From the NCBI RefSeq assembly GCF_003576645.1, contig NC_044920.1, forward strand, positions 21,171,749-21,235,748: a stretch of 64,000 nucleotides of DNA, given 5' to 3'. The translations under genes and the position numbers were made by a program. Positions 1 to 11,527 of the stretch are shown in pieces. Origin of the DNA: Ipomoea triloba. Its lineage: Eukaryota > Streptophyta > Magnoliopsida > Solanales > Convolvulaceae. The stretch's first letter is position 1; every line of letters begins with the position of its first letter. The notes beneath the pieces were generated by a model, which was given only the letters and a program-made list of their open reading frames with translations, was not told the origin of the DNA and ran no database searches.

Positions 1-1505
1 GCAATGTGGCAAAAATTAATGAAGTGGATTAAAATTGGCAATGCCCCAATAACAGTAGGACCAAAAATGAAAATGACTCTAATCCATATATAAAGAATAA
101 ATACAAGCCAAAAGTGTACAAAGTGTTGGAATTTTAGCTTTAAAATGGCATTTAAGTGGTTATTTTGTAGTACAAATATATGTGGAGTCAATTTCAGATT
201 TGGGCCAGGTCAATGTGGATTCGAATTCTTTGTAGTGAGAAGAAGATTTTGATATATTGTACGCTCAAAACGGATAATGGGTTAATGAGAAATTGACTCT
301 CAAAATAGATCCATTTGAGTTGAGAAAATAATGGATGTGGGAAGACTTTGTCCACATTGATATGGAAAGTGGGTTTCCACCCATATATATATATCCCAAA
401 AGGAAATCCAAAAAACTATTCGATCCCTAACTGAAAAGTATATATGCAATTAAGAAAAATCATATACAATAAAGATAGAAGGGCACATGATAATGACCAT
501 ATAAAGAGATATATTTACAACATAAAACTATTTTTATATATGTAGATTTTTTTTTTGAAGAGTTCAACTTTGAATATTTAATGGTATATGATGTAGAAAA
601 TTTGAGACATTATGCTTTTAAAATTGTTATGTTTTATTAAATAATATATTTTCAAACTCACTAAAATTGGGTTAGGTTAGACTTTTTCTTGGTTTGAAAT
701 TTATAATTACTATAAAAATAAAACTATTTAACATTAAATTTCCATAATTTAAAGGTTTGCTTTGAATATAATTATCACAAAGCATAAACATTTTAATTTG
801 CTTCACCAATAAGCATTTGTAAAAATAGATTTTTATTATAATGCTTTCAATATTTAAAAACACAATATGTACCATACATGTTATATCATATATTTTTGTC
901 CCTTTTTGTGTGCTAATAAATGTATATATTTTACTTTAAATGTTGTAGATTTCATTTTATTAACAAGACTATGGCTACTACAATTTTGTTAGACAAAACT
1001 ACTCTTACACTATTATAATTCAATTATTATTTAATAACCCTATTACTATTACCATACACTTACATCTATAATATATTTTACTATTATTCTTTAATTGAAA
1101 TTTTATTAAAATCATCATATAAATTTTTTAATTGCATATTATATTTTAATTAAAAAATTATGAATGTTAAATCATGTGTATATAATACATATATTATTTC
1201 TGTATATATAACAATATATGTTGGTGTTAACTTAATATTATAGATATTTTATTTGCCAAAAAAAAAATATTATAAATATTTTAAAAATTTATTTGTAAAT
1301 ACAAATTTTATGAAAATTATGTAAATTATTATTCAACAAAAAATATAAATGCATTTTCCTATATTATTCAAATATGATAATTAAAATTTATCATTTGTGA
1401 AATATAATTTGAACTAGTTTTTAAAAATTATTTTTATTTAGCGATATTTTAATATTGTGTATGAATTTTTGCGCATCGCGTGTACAAAATACTAGTAGCT
1501 AATAT
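1..1505. other. AT-rich intergenic DNA, no gene seen
   Basis: I see no conserved coding frame here. From about 124 the sequence resembles a Copia-type LTR: it opens with TGTTGGAATTTTAG and has a TATA-like run followed by CCCAAAAGG near 381-402. No partner LTR, primer-binding site or coding domain follows, so this would be a solo or truncated LTR and is only a suggestion. The rest, 450-1505, is very AT-rich with short A and T runs. Confidence 0.4.
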
Positions 1506-2146
1506 ATGATATTTATGGATAAAAAGTAAAAAAAAAAAAAAAGTTAATGCATCTTTCATCTAATGACGAATTTCACAAACGTCATTTATGATAGAACAAA
1601 TCAAATAATTTTGTGCAACTTACATATTAGAAGTTCAATTCTGTCATTATTTTGACAAGGTAAAAAATTTTAACAACAAATGTTTTCTATATTCAACCTC
1701 TGATTTTCTTTGCACTATATGATAAGTCAACTAGTATGTAGTTGCCAATATCTAATTAACTAATGACAGTTATTACAATGCATTATTTAACGTATGCATG
1801 TATTTGACTATTTCTTTGATTTACGAGAAAGATCATAGTCGCTATATTAATGTGCATTCTAGATTTTTAGGTGAATGTCGCTTTAGCTTGTGGCTCTGAT
1901 CGATAAAAGACTATAAAAAGTTAAATCAGCATAGATTGTCCATATTTGGTACTACTATTCCTCTTACTAGTGCTTAGTAGTCAGATCTAAGGTTTTGTTT
2001 CGGGTTGTAATTTTGGATTGACTTATTCGTTTTATAAAAAATAATTTAAAACAAAACATCTTAAGCAGCAAACATTGATGAAGATAACTCTGTTACCGGC
2101 CATCCGGGTGCAAAAGAGCCAATAGCCTAATTTTACTAAAAGTTTA
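1506..2146. repeat. Segmental duplication, copy 1
   Basis: This stretch aligns collinearly with 7955-9093. Shared blocks include AGTTAATGCATCT, ACGAATTTCACAAACGTCAT, TTGCCAATATCTAATTAACT and, at the right end, CAGCAAACATTGATGAAGA followed by CTCTGTTACCGGCCATCC. This copy lacks the two insertions seen in the second copy and keeps an uninterrupted site where the second copy carries a MITE. I recognise no coding content. Confidence 0.85.
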
Positions 2147-2276
2147 ATGCGTCTAATTAGTCTTAAGTGGTTAGTCTTCATTGATTGTTTAATTCTATTT
2201 TTATGCCATTATATTATAAGGGAAAACGGTTTACAAAAATTACAAGGGGTATTTGGTAAATAATTGTTAACACAGT

Positions 2277-2775
2277 CGGTGCTCGCAAAGCTTCCACGGG
2301 TCTGGCCAGCGCCGGGGTCTCATTCGCGATCACCTGGGACGTTGGTTGGTCGGGTTTACGTCAAAGATCGGGCATACAACTAGCTTCAGAGCAGAGCTAT
2401 GGGGTATCGTGAGGGATTGAAACTGGCGCTAAGTTCTGGCTACACCTCTGTCATGGTCGAAACGGATTCGGAGGCTGTGGTCAAGGTTTTCTCCCAGGAT
2501 CCTGCCAACTCTCTGTTAATGGACACCCTCATTGTGGACTGTAACTTCCTCATCAGACAACTTCAGGACTTTAAATTGCAACACGTCCTTCGTGAGGATA
2601 ACCAATGTGCAGATTTTCTTGCGAATCAGGGGCAATCGTCACCTTGGGGCACCACCATCCTCGAGACTCCGCCCGTAGACCTTGCCAACCTCTTGGATCA
2701 TGATGCGAAAGATGTCTCCTTCAGGCGTATTCGTTAACTTCGGGAGTCCTTGGACTCCTTCCCCCACCAAAAAAA
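2277..2775 (+). pseudogene. LINE 3' fragment with RNase H domain
   Basis: The open frame 2399-2737 (112 aa) reads like the C-terminal RNase H (RVT_3) domain of plant L1-type LINEs: a VETDSEAVVKVF strand carrying the active-site aspartate, then the typical C-terminal motif HVLREDNQCADFLANQG. The conserved start of the domain, FRAELW, sits just upstream in another frame, so about one base has been lost near 2401-2405. Everything upstream of RNase H is missing, as in 5'-truncated LINE insertions. The coding part is followed by a C-rich stretch and a short A run near 2768-2776 that could be the tail. I could not identify target-site duplications. Confidence 0.75.
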
Positions 2776-2997
2776 ACATTAGCTGATGGTAGAAAAATGT
2801 TTGGTAAATTAGTTGTTATTTGATAGTTAATTACATGCAAAATGATTTTCTCAAAAAGCTTATTGAAAAAGCTTTTTTGAGCAACTTTTTGAATTTTACT
2901 TTAATATTTTGAAGCAATAAATTGTTACAAAAAACTAATTAACCGAACACTCATATTGATTGTTTAACCAAGTCAAACAACTAATAGTGATTAAAGA

Positions 2998-3200
2998 GAA
3001 AAGTGTCAAATTGGCCTCCTAAGTCGGGTGGATAATGCAATTAGGCCGCCTAACTGAAAAAAGCTCCATTAGAGCCCCTTAAACCTGGCAAAAAAGTACA
3101 ATTGAGTCCAACATGACTTGTTTATCTGGTCAAATTCAGTTAAGGGGCCTAATTGCACTATCTACCGACTTAGGGGGCCAATTTGACACTTTTTCATTTT
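2998..3200. mobile_element. Foldback MITE of about 203 bp
   Basis: The left end AAAAGTGTCAAATTGGCC and the right end GGCCAATTTGACACTTTT are inverted copies. The inverted repeat continues inward for about 60 bp through the blocks CCTAAGTCGG and TGCAATTAGGC. Internal sequence is short and non-coding. The superfamily is not clear because no target-site duplication is obvious. Confidence 0.75.
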
Positions 3201-4290
3201 TATTTTATTTTTCAAAATAAATATTTTTTATTAATTAAAAATATTAATTATTTTTAAATATTTTTATAAAAACGGAAAATTACATTTTTCGTCCATAGAT
3301 TATAGGGTAATTGTAAAATTCGTTCCTAAGTGTTGGTCATGTTTACTTTTTTTCCCATTAATTTTAAGTTTTTTCTAAGTTTTGTATAGACTCACAATTT
3401 TATTCCACTAAATTTTAATTATTTCTTTATCTACAATCATTCTAAAAATTATAATTATAATTATAATTATAAATTTGATAACAATATTATTGGTAATTAT
3501 AAATTTAATAATAATATTATTTAAAATTAAGAAAATTTAATTAATAATTATAAATTTAATAACAATATTATATTATAAAAACAAATAAAATTAAAAGTTA
3601 GAAAAAAAAGAATGTTAATAAAATTAAATTAAAATTTTAAAAATACAAATAAAAATAAGAAGCTGGCCATTGCAAATGCAACGGCTAGCATGTTTTTAAT
3701 TTAAAACAAGAAGTTGGTCGTCAGGTGGTGACAACTCTCAATCGCCCCAGCAGGCGCGTGGGTGGACAGTGAGACGCAATTTCTGACAAAATGCAAACTC
3801 TTGCAAGAAAACAATCTACGAAAAAATCCCACCCCACATCAAGAAAATATCAATCCAATTTTTTTGTACTGTTTCAAAAACCCTCCAAAATCTATTGATA
3901 TGAATGCTTTAATTATTGTACAACTGGCGACATTCACTATGAAATGCACTATGAGCATCTACGTCAGAAGTTTTTTTGATGTTTTTGGTACAGGGCAAGC
4001 CTACATGGAAGAGAGAGAAGAAAAGGATTCCATCTACAAAATAGAGTTTTTAGAACAGTAAAAGTGAATTGAAAACAGTAAAAGTGCATTGGAACAGTAA
4101 AAGTCCATCCGGTGGGCGCTTGAATGTCAGTGTCCGCTTTCGATTTTAGCCGTTTGTCTTTCTAATTTACTGACTCAATGTCATCCTTCTATTTTTTTTA
4201 TTTTGTTCTTTTTCTCTTATTTCTTGCCCAACTCTCTCTCTCCCTATATGGCACATTAAAAACTGTGCAAAATATAAATTGATATTGATG
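3201..4290. other. AT-rich intergenic DNA with an unrecognised 99-codon ORF
   Basis: 3201-3660 is extremely AT-rich with repeated ATAATTATAAATTTAATAA units. An open frame at 3762-4061 (99 aa) has no domain I recognise, lies in low-complexity DNA and ends in an AACAGTAAAAGTG repeat (4051-4105). I treat it as chance, not as a gene. Confidence 0.5.
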
Positions 4291-4712
4291 CTAGAACATC
4301 TATATCAGTTATTCATTTTTACGGTTTTTTAAGTGACATATATAAAAGAGAAAAGATATATGGCAAGAAAAAAGAAAAAAAAAAGAAAAAAAAAAGAAAA
4401 AAAAAAAAAAAGCTGACAGGAAGATTAAAAAAAAAAGGCTGCTATGCATTTTAGAAACTCGGCCAATATGAGCGTGCTATGCACGCACCTACTAGGAGCG
4501 CTTCATGCACCCTACGCGCATTAAATGCAGTGTTGTTTTCCCTTTTTAGTTACATTTGGGCCCCACAAAAATACAAGAATAGCATGAGTAAAAACTTTTA
4601 AAAAAAAACAAAACAAAACAAAAAAATCTTCCCATCAATGAAAAACCACTCTCCATCCTAATATTTTACTATTTTAAAAACCCACAAAAATGTACTAGTG
4701 TGGATGTTCTAA
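4291..4712. mobile_element. MITE-like element with TAGAACATC ends
   Basis: The left end CTAGAACATC and the right end GATGTTCTAAG form a short terminal inverted repeat, with weaker similarity further inward. The inside is AT-rich, contains an A/G-rich low-complexity tract at about 4365-4435 and no coding potential. The superfamily is not determined. Confidence 0.5.
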
Positions 4713-4860
4713 GGTAATGATCTAGATTCAAGTACGCTATTCATCAAATTCAACTTGTAATATAAATATTTAAGAATTGAGCTTACATGTGACATTTTTA
4801 ATAAAAACTTTAAGATCAGTAAGTTCAGTGCGAACAATTGCTTTGATACTACTGCACTTA

Positions 4861-5511
4861 CGCTCTGTTTGGCAGAGCTTATTTAGGAGCTTATAGCTTA
4901 TTTTAAGCTATTAATAAGCTATAGGCTCTGTTTGATAATGTTCTTAAAATAAGTTAGTAGCTTAAAATAATACCTTATTTTTTAACGCTACCTAAGGTAG
5001 CGTTTCAAAATAAGCTAGTAGCTTCCTTACTTTTTTTCCATCTTTAACCTTATTATTTTAAAAAAATGACATCATTTACCCTTCCCAATTAAAACATTTT
5101 TGGCTAAACCTTTTTGACTTTTTATCTTCAATATGTTTGATTGTAATTTCAATTTGACATTTGTGTTTGAACATTGATTTTTGTATGAACTAATCTTATG
5201 AATTATAAACATTTTGTTTTACTTTATATGTTTTCAAATATATGTTCATACTTTATATTTTATTAAAATATATTGATGTCACCATTTTATATTTTAATAT
5301 ATAAACAAACCTATTTAAATTGTATGAAGATGTCTTTTTTAGTCTTTTTACATTTATCAGCTTATCAAAAAGTTAATTTTACCAAACACTTTTAAGCATA
5401 ACAGCTAGCTTAACAGCTCTTCAGATTTTAGCTTCGGACTTATAGCTTTTCAGATTTCAACTACTTTTCAGCTTTCAGCTACCTTTTCAGCTAGGTTTGC
5501 CAAACATAGCC
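4861..5511. mobile_element. Tourist-like (PIF/Harbinger) MITE, copy 1
   Basis: The element is 651 bp. It starts CGCTCTGTTTGGCA and ends TGCCAAACATAGC(C), an imperfect inverted repeat of about 14 bp. It is flanked by TTA at 4858-4860 and TTA at 5512-5514, the 3-bp TWA target typical of PIF/Harbinger elements. The interior is AT-rich and non-coding, with palindromic AGCTTATT / AATAAGCT blocks near the left end. Confidence 0.85.
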
Positions 5512-5514
5512 TTA

Positions 5515-6180
5515 GGCTCTGTTTGACAGAGCTTATTTAGGAGCTTATAGCTTATTTTAAGCTACTAATAAGCTATAAGCTCTGTTTGTAATGTTCCTAA
5601 AATAAGTTAGTAGCTTAAAATAAGAGCTTATTTGTGAACGCTACCTAAGATAGCGTTTCAAAATAAGCTAGTAGCTTCCTAACTTTTTTTTACATCTTTA
5701 ACCTTATTATTTTAAAGAAATGACATCATTACCCTTCCCAATGAAAACCTTTTTGGCTAAATCTTTTTGACTTTTTCTCTTCAATATGTTTGGTTGTAAT
5801 TTCAATTTGACATTTGTGTTTGAACATTGAGTTTTGTATGAACTAATCTTATGAATTATAAACATTTTGTTTTACTTTATATGTTTTCAAATATATGTTC
5901 TTACTTTATATTTTATTAAAATATATTGATTTAACTATTTTATATTTTAATATATAAACAAACCTATTTAAATTTAAAACTATTTAAATTGTATGAAGAT
6001 GCCTTTTTTAGTCTTTTTACATTTATCAGTTTATCAAAAAGCTAATTTTACCAAAAAAATTTAAGCATAACAGCTAGCTTAACAACTCTTCAGATTTCAG
6101 TTTCGAGCTTATAGTTTTTCAGTTTTCAACTACTTTTCAGCCTTCAGCAACCTTTTTAGCTAGGTTTGCCAAACATAGCC
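5515..6180. mobile_element. Tourist-like (PIF/Harbinger) MITE, copy 2
   Basis: The element is 666 bp and closely similar to 4861-5511 over its full length in the same orientation. It begins GGCTCTGTTTGACA, ends TGCCAAACATAGCC and is flanked by TTA on both sides (5512-5514 and 6181-6183). The middle TTA is therefore shared by the two copies. Internal differences include a short insertion around 5970-5985. Confidence 0.85.
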
Positions 6181-6183
6181 TTA

Positions 6184-6729
6184 TTGGTTGCACGGTAAGA
6201 AAAAGTCTAGAAGGGGTCTAGAAGGGAGAGGAGATTGAATAGATCGACTTTTTAATGATTTAAAAATCAATAACTATAGTGTTCACACAACGAGAGTCTT
6301 TAAGCTTGTCTTAAAGAGATTTTGTAGTAGTAAGATAAAATGTGAGTGTGTCTAACCGTTAAGCTCAACACAAATGTAAAGAGATTAAGGTAAAGAGAGA
6401 TTTGAGTTATAATTTTTATAATGCTTCAGGTTAATACTACTTCACTCTTCTTTAGGAACTTTAGTTACTATTGGTTGAATACGAGTGATCAAATCACTTA
6501 ACTTTTTACATAAACTAGTTGCAAACTAAGCCAACTAGGTTACTTACTACACTTTTAGTCGTCAATATAATCTTCGAATGACTTTCAATACCAAGTTACA
6601 CATTTTCCATTGCCTGATTGCCTTCTTCAAGGGTCGTTCAACCAAGTCGCCTTGAAAGAAGTCCACCAAAGTCCTTGAGACCGGGAGTATTAGTTTGGAT
6701 GACTAAACTAAATAGAATCTAAAAAAATG
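6184..6729. other. Intergenic DNA, nothing recognised
   Basis: I see no coding frame, RNA gene or clear terminal repeat in this stretch. It is less AT-rich than its surroundings and could be non-coding retroelement sequence, but nothing in it proves that. Confidence 0.4.
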
Positions 6730-7154
6730 AGGTTAATTATCGAAATGGTCCCTTGACTATAGCGAAATTACCAATTTGATCATTAACTATTGTTTTAATT
6801 TGACCAATTAAGTCCCTCAACTTTAAAATCTTAACTAATTTGGTCCTCTGTTTGTTTTGCAGTTAGACATCCGTTAACTCGGAATCAAATTGGAAATTTC
6901 ACTATAGTCAATGGACAATTTTCGTAATTAATTTTTCGGAGAATATGATGCATGTGATGACAGAAATGGTCCCTTAACTATAGCAAAATTACTAATTTGG
7001 TTCCGAGTTAATGGATTTCTAACAGCAAAACAAATGGATGACCAAATTAATTAAGATTTTTAAAGTTGAGGGACTTAATTGGTAAAAAAAAAATAGTCAA
7101 TGACCAAATCAATAATTTCGCTACAGTCAAAGGAGCATTTCGGTAATTAACTCT
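6730..7154. mobile_element. Foldback element of about 425 bp
   Basis: The left arm starts GAGGTTAATTATCGAAATGG. The right arm, read on the other strand, starts GAGTTAATTACCGAAATGC. The inverted similarity continues through GACTATAGCGAAATTA and TTGGTCATT for well over 100 bp. Inside are further copies of the same sequence, such as GAAATGGTCCCTTAACTATA near 6963. It has no coding potential. This is the plant foldback or Mutator-like MITE type, but no target-site duplication was fixed. Confidence 0.75.
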
Positions 7155-7231
7155 GATCCTAAAAGGACTCTTGAAGTGTTATAGCTCAAAAATAATGTAC
7201 TTTTAGTATATTAAAAATATACTTTTTATTT

Positions 7232-7257
7232 ATGGTCCACACAGCTGTGTGGACCAT
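7232..7257. repeat. Perfect 26-bp palindrome
   Basis: The 26 bases around the central AGCT are their own reverse complement, with GGTCCACAC on the left and GTGTGGACC on the right. The sequence is related to the GGTCCAC ends of the element that follows and may be a leftover terminus of another family member. Confidence 0.8.
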
Positions 7258-7310
7258 GGTCCATGCAATAATGATTATCTTATAAATGGTTGGGTATACT
7301 CGTTCAGTCC

Positions 7311-7822
7311 TTATATCGTGGACCGCGGTCCCAAAACGACGTCGTTTCAGTAAGTGGGAGACGGAGCCCGTAATTGACACTACAGTTCATCTCAAAAGAT
7401 ACTGCCTTACATTTGTTTTGATATTATCGAATGAAACTGTAGTTATATCGAAATGTAACTGTAGTTGTGTTGAAATGTAACTGCAGTGTATATGAATTGA
7501 TACTAAATAACAGTTTCACATTTGTGTTTTATATTATCGAATGAAATTGTAGTTATATCGAAATGTAACTGTAGTTGTGTTGAAATGTAACTGCAGTGTA
7601 TATGAACTGATACTAAATAACAGTTTTACATTTGTGTTTTTATATTATCGAATGAAATTGTAGTTATATCAAAATGTAACTGTAGTTTGTTGAAATGTAA
7701 CTGCAGTGTATATGAACTGAAAGTGAGTGGCGCGAATTCATCCGTATGTTTTCATTAATCAAAACGACGTTGTTTTGATGCGCGGTCCACAATGCATTGT
7801 GGACCACGGTCCACGATATAAT
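7311..7822. mobile_element. GTGGACC-ended element carrying a 110-bp minisatellite (A)
   Basis: The left end TTATATCGTGGACCGCGGTC is matched at 7803-7822 by its inverse. A second inverted pair lies just inside: GTGGACCGCGGTCCC with ACGACGTCGTTT on the left, and ACGACGTTGTTTT with GCGGTCCAC (ending 7790) on the right. A perfect 22-bp palindrome centred on ATGCAT lies at 7784-7805. The interior is a three-copy tandem array and is non-coding. It is homologous to the element at 12948-13528. Confidence 0.75.
7405..7720. repeat. Tandem repeat, period about 110 bp, 3 copies
   Basis: Successive copies begin near 7405, 7515 and 7625, and ATATTATCGA recurs at 7421, 7531 and 7642. Each unit contains GAAATGTAACTGTAGTT and GAAATGTAACTGCAGTG. 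The copies are nearly identical, so the array is young or homogenised. It fills the inside of the element at 7311-7822. Confidence 0.9.
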
Positions 7823-7954
7823 TTACGATACTCGTTGAGTTTGATCTTAGAAGATTACTTAACTTCCATAATTTCTCTTTAAACTTTATAACTTCTTCAA
7901 GCTTTAAGATTGTATCTATAGAGTTCGACATAAATTTTTATAGTATTATATGAT

Positions 7955-9093
7955 TACGAGTAAAAAGTAAAACAAAGTTAATGCATCTATCATCTACTGA
8001 CGAATTTCACAAACGTCATTTATGATAGAACAAATCAAATAATTTTGTGCAACTTACATATTAGAAGTTCACTTCTGTCACTATTTTGACACGGTAAAAT
8101 GTTTTAACAAATTAAACCATGCCAGTCTGCCGTCCTTTTACACATTCAACCTCTGATTTTTTTTTTTCTTTTTTTAACTATATGATAAGACGAAGTCACC
8201 TAGTAGTTGCCAATATCTAATTAACTAACGACAGTTACAATGCATTATTTAACGTTGTATTCCAATATCCCTTTTATTTACGAGAAAGACTATAATCACT
8301 ATTCAAATGTGCTCATGATAAAATTCGATTTATGATAGCTGGGATATGGTTAATTGGCTATTCTTCCGACTAGTGCTTAATACAGGAAAGTTTACAAAAA
8401 CTCTACAAAAGTCAATTAAAATCCATCACTTTAAAAGTATTTAAAAGTTCATGAAAGTCGTGATTGAATACACCCCCCTAAGGTTTATTCCTGGTTGTAA
8501 TTGTGGATTGACTTAATCGTTTTATAAATAAAAATAGAGAAAAGGATCAAATAAGCCCTCGAACTTTACCTATGAAATCAATTAAGTCTCTAAACTTTTT
8601 AAAGTACCAATTAAACCCATCAACATTGTATTTTAGTGCAAAACAATTTTAAAATCGTTAGTGACCTGTGAACAGGTCACTAGTGTTCCGGTCAAATTTT
8701 CAGCACACTCAAGCTATATTTTCGGCACAAAAGTCACCAGAGAAGGCAACCACTGTGTTGCCTTCTCCGGTGAGAGAAGGCAACCCGTACCATTGGGTCA
8801 CATTCTCACTATGAGAAATTTGACTGGAATTTTATCGGAACCCTATTGACCTGTGATCATAGGTCGCTAACCGGTTTTTAGACTTTTTTGCACCAAAATA
8901 CAATGTTGATGGGTTTAATTGCTACTTTAAAAAGTTTAGGCGCCTAATTAACTTCTTAGGTAAAGTTTGAGAACTTATTTGACTATTTTCCCTTTTATGT
9001 ATAATAGTAAAACAAAACATCTCAAGCAGCAAACATTGATGAAGAGAACTCTGTTACCGGCCATCCAAGTGCAGAAGAGCCTAATGTTACTAA
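7955..9093. repeat. Segmental duplication, copy 2
   Basis: This stretch is collinear with 1506-2146 but longer, because it has acquired about 85 bp near 8388-8475 and a foldback element at about 8533-8996. After the foldback element the duplicated sequence resumes with AAACAAAACATCTCAAGCAG and ends at TTACTAA, where a MITE begins. The equivalent position in copy 1, near 2137-2146, is uninterrupted. Confidence 0.85.
8533..8996. mobile_element. Foldback element of about 465 bp with long inverted arms
   Basis: The arms are about 150 bp each. The left arm reads GGATCAAATAAGCCCTCGAA; the right arm, on the other strand, reads AGTCAAATAAGTTCTCAAAC. Both share AAACTTTTTAAAGTA, CAATTAAACCCATCAACAT and a GACCTGTGA / GACCTATGATC block. 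The short loop has its own hairpin of AGAGAAGGCAACC copies. The 62-codon open frame at 8661-8849 lies inside it and is not a gene. Absence of the element from the paralogous segment at 1506-2146 confirms it as an insertion. Confidence 0.85.
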
Positions 9094-9240
9094 GGGTGTG
9101 TTTGGAAACCTGAAAAATGATTTATGGAAATCATTTTCCGAGTTTTCAGTGTTTGACTAGAGGGGGAAAATGGAAGTCAAATGAAAATAGGGGTGTGGTC
9201 AATGGAAAATGAAGGTGATTTTTCGGAAAATTACTTACCA
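9094..9240. mobile_element. Truncated MITE of the GGGTGTGTTTGGAAA family
   Basis: It starts GGGTGTGTTTGGAAA directly after TAA (9091-9093) and contains the family's repeated GGAAAATGA / TCATTTTCC blocks. No right terminus is visible, so the copy is truncated. Full-length relatives lie at 56053-56556 and 60458-60900. Confidence 0.7.
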
Positions 9241-10344
9241 TTTTTTTGGGAAGTCAATTTTTGTTTGCAGCAGTGGAGTAGCCAATCACTCTCGCCGCTG
9301 CCAAATGGTAAAATAAACGGAAGACCAAATTGGTTAATTTTTTAGTTGAGATTGTGTCATACTATTCATTCATAGTTGCAGGAAAAAAAATATTGAGTAG
9401 AGTGAATAGGGCTATTTAAACTTTGGCATCTTCTATTAGTTATCACATGGTACACCTGAGTTAAGTAGATCATATCAACATCTTATGTTAACATGGTATG
9501 ACTTAGTCTACTAAAGAGTAAATGTTGGGTACCAAAGACTAATATGAGTAAGATGTTGATGAGTACTTTTGAGAAAAGTAGTGGTAAGTGCAACTTTTGA
9601 GGTAATTAGCTCATTATATATTTTTTTCTATAAATTTCTCTATTTATGGTACTAAGAATGATGTTAAAAGAGAAAGCTTCATGTTAAGCATGAAAGTCTC
9701 AAGGGAACTATTTATGAGTAAATAAAAGTATTCATAATTGAATACTGATGAAGTGTATGTATGTTTACTGGGTGAGTATTGTCGTTCTCAAAAGATTGGC
9801 GATAGATGTAGAGCTTATGCTTCTCAAGCACATGGTACTAAATCCTCTATTGTAAATATAGCCCTCAATAAAAGATGGTTAATGCAAAGAACAAACAAAC
9901 ACAAGTGTAATGAATAACAATAATAGGAAAGGATGAAGGAAATGGAACTAGCTAGGATTAGGTCTAGGTAATGCAACTAAACCGGAAATAAGAAAAAGAG
10001 TCAATTAGATTGATAACGGCTGTCTTTTAACCGGGAGAAAGCCTTTCTCAAGGTCATGCCACACTCTTACAGCACTTAAGCACATTCTCATTACTCATAA
10101 GTGGCAAAGAGACATTTCATTAAACACATTTGTCTTCACATCCCATACTCTTATTTTCTCAAAGGCGAAGTAAAGTCAATTAACCCCTCGAGTCTAGATG
10201 GTAATCACTTCCTAATCGAAATTCAATCATGTTAATCAATATCATCAAATTCAAGTCTCATCTTCCTTACTCAACCAATTCAAGGTCACATCTCCATGAA
10301 CCTAATCTACATCCCTATTTCCCTCCAAAGGAGTTTACTCACTC
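9241..10344. other. Non-coding, probably retroelement-derived DNA
   Basis: I find no long coding frame or terminal repeat. The less AT-rich stretch from about 9880 to 10340, with many TCA-rich blocks, resembles the untranslated part of a plant LTR retrotransposon, in the same style as 61.8-62.5 kb. That is a resemblance in composition only. Confidence 0.35.
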
Positions 10345-11062
10345 ATGATCATGGTTGAAAAAATCGCTAGGCGCTCGGGGAGTGCAACTCAGAGTTTTGT
10401 GCCCGATCGACTCCTTTGTGTGACACATTTAAGATGTCCCAAGTTTTCTTTGTTGTTTGAGCACGAGCTAATTGCCCAAAAATTGAGTAATCAACACCTT
10501 GGTGAATCTGTCTCAAGGCCAATTGATCTCGCTGTATAGCGGCTGCATCAGCTCTTTCTGGTAAACCGGGATCAACAAAGCTCCAAAGATTTTGAGTATT
10601 CAAATGTGTGGTCATCATAATTTGTGAATGGAGCAAACCATTTGGTTGGGGGTTCGATCCCCACCCATGTGAATGGAGCAAACTATTTGAACAGTCCCCT
10701 ACCACTTACTGTGCTGACCATTGGAGTGGAGGATTAGTCTTCTGACTATCGGCTAGAGGGATACCTTTGGGCAACCAAAAATCATAAGTTGTCAATAATT
10801 GTAATCAAGCTTACCATCTAATTTGGGACCCGACCATAGAATATTGAAATTTGTTGTCATATTTCACTACGTGAAATATCTCAGGATTGGAAGGTTGACT
10901 GGCTCTGATACCAAATGTTAGATATATTAAATATAATATATCTAAATATATATTTGAGAAGAGAAAGAGGGAGATGAATAACAATATTTATTTTGCTTCA
11001 AACTCTTACAACTTAATTGTTCAAATCTAGAAATTGTTCAAATCTAGAAATGTATGCTTTTT
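10345..11062 (-). pseudogene. Copia fragment: gag start, primer-binding site and LTR
   Basis: Reading on the minus strand, an LTR-like end (about 11062-10916) is followed by TGGTATCAGAGCC (complement of 10901-10913), the usual plant Copia primer-binding site matching initiator methionine tRNA. Then comes a gag N-terminal frame, 10705-10367, with LWSFVDPGLPERADAAAIQ, VDYSIFGQLARAQT and KKTWDILN, the signature of the Copia gag (UBN2) family. The frame stops early, its 5' part is interrupted by a SINE, and no pol domains follow, so it is a dead fragment. Confidence 0.8.
10620..10745 (+). mobile_element. SINE-like insertion
   Basis: GGTTCGATCC at 10651-10660 is an exact RNA polymerase III B box, embedded in GGGGGTTCGATCCCC. 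It lies between the gag frame and the primer-binding site of the surrounding Copia fragment, where a host sequence is not expected. The A box is degenerate and the tail is unclear, so the borders are approximate. It does not fold as a complete tRNA. Confidence 0.45.
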
Positions 11063-11470
11063 TTTTTAAAATCAAACCAATCATATATTAAATAACAACC
11101 AGTTCAGAAATACACCAGGGCGGGGAGAAATTCCAAACCCCAAGGATAGAAGAAGAACTAATCGTCCGTGCAAGCACATGAGGTACATGATTCGCTGACC
11201 TCTTGACATGACGAACAACAATGTTCCCAATGTCACTAGCAATTGAACGACACTGCTTAATAATAAGACCCACATATGAAAAGTCTTGACAAACAGAATT
11301 AAAACTAGTGCAGAAATTTAAACAATCAGACTCCACTTTGACATTACTAATGCTACGACTCTTCAACCAAGTAAGAGCCTCCTTCACCGCCATTGTCTCA
11401 GCTAGATAGGCATCCCGAAAACAAGCATGCGAAGAGATGAGAGTCATTGATCTTGCCTAAATCAGCGTCC
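11060..11470 (-). pseudogene. LINE 3' end with RNase H domain
   Basis: The minus-strand frame 11447-11088 (119 aa) is an RVT_3-type RNase H domain: AETMAVKEALTWL, then VKVESDCLNF with the active-site aspartate, and the C-terminal VRHVKRSANHVPHVLA. After the stop the minus strand runs into an A tract (T run at 11060-11068 on the plus strand), as expected for a LINE 3' tail. Upstream reverse transcriptase is absent, so the copy is 5'-truncated. It abuts the LTR of the neighbouring Copia fragment and may have inserted into it. Confidence 0.75.
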
Positions 11471-11527
11471 AAGATTAACAATGATTAAAAAATGCGATGG
11501 CAATTTGATCTTATGCATTGTCTAAAG

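Noticed and set aside
3762..4061. 99-codon ORF as a possible small gene
   Set aside because: No recognisable domain, low-complexity surroundings and no splice or promoter context.
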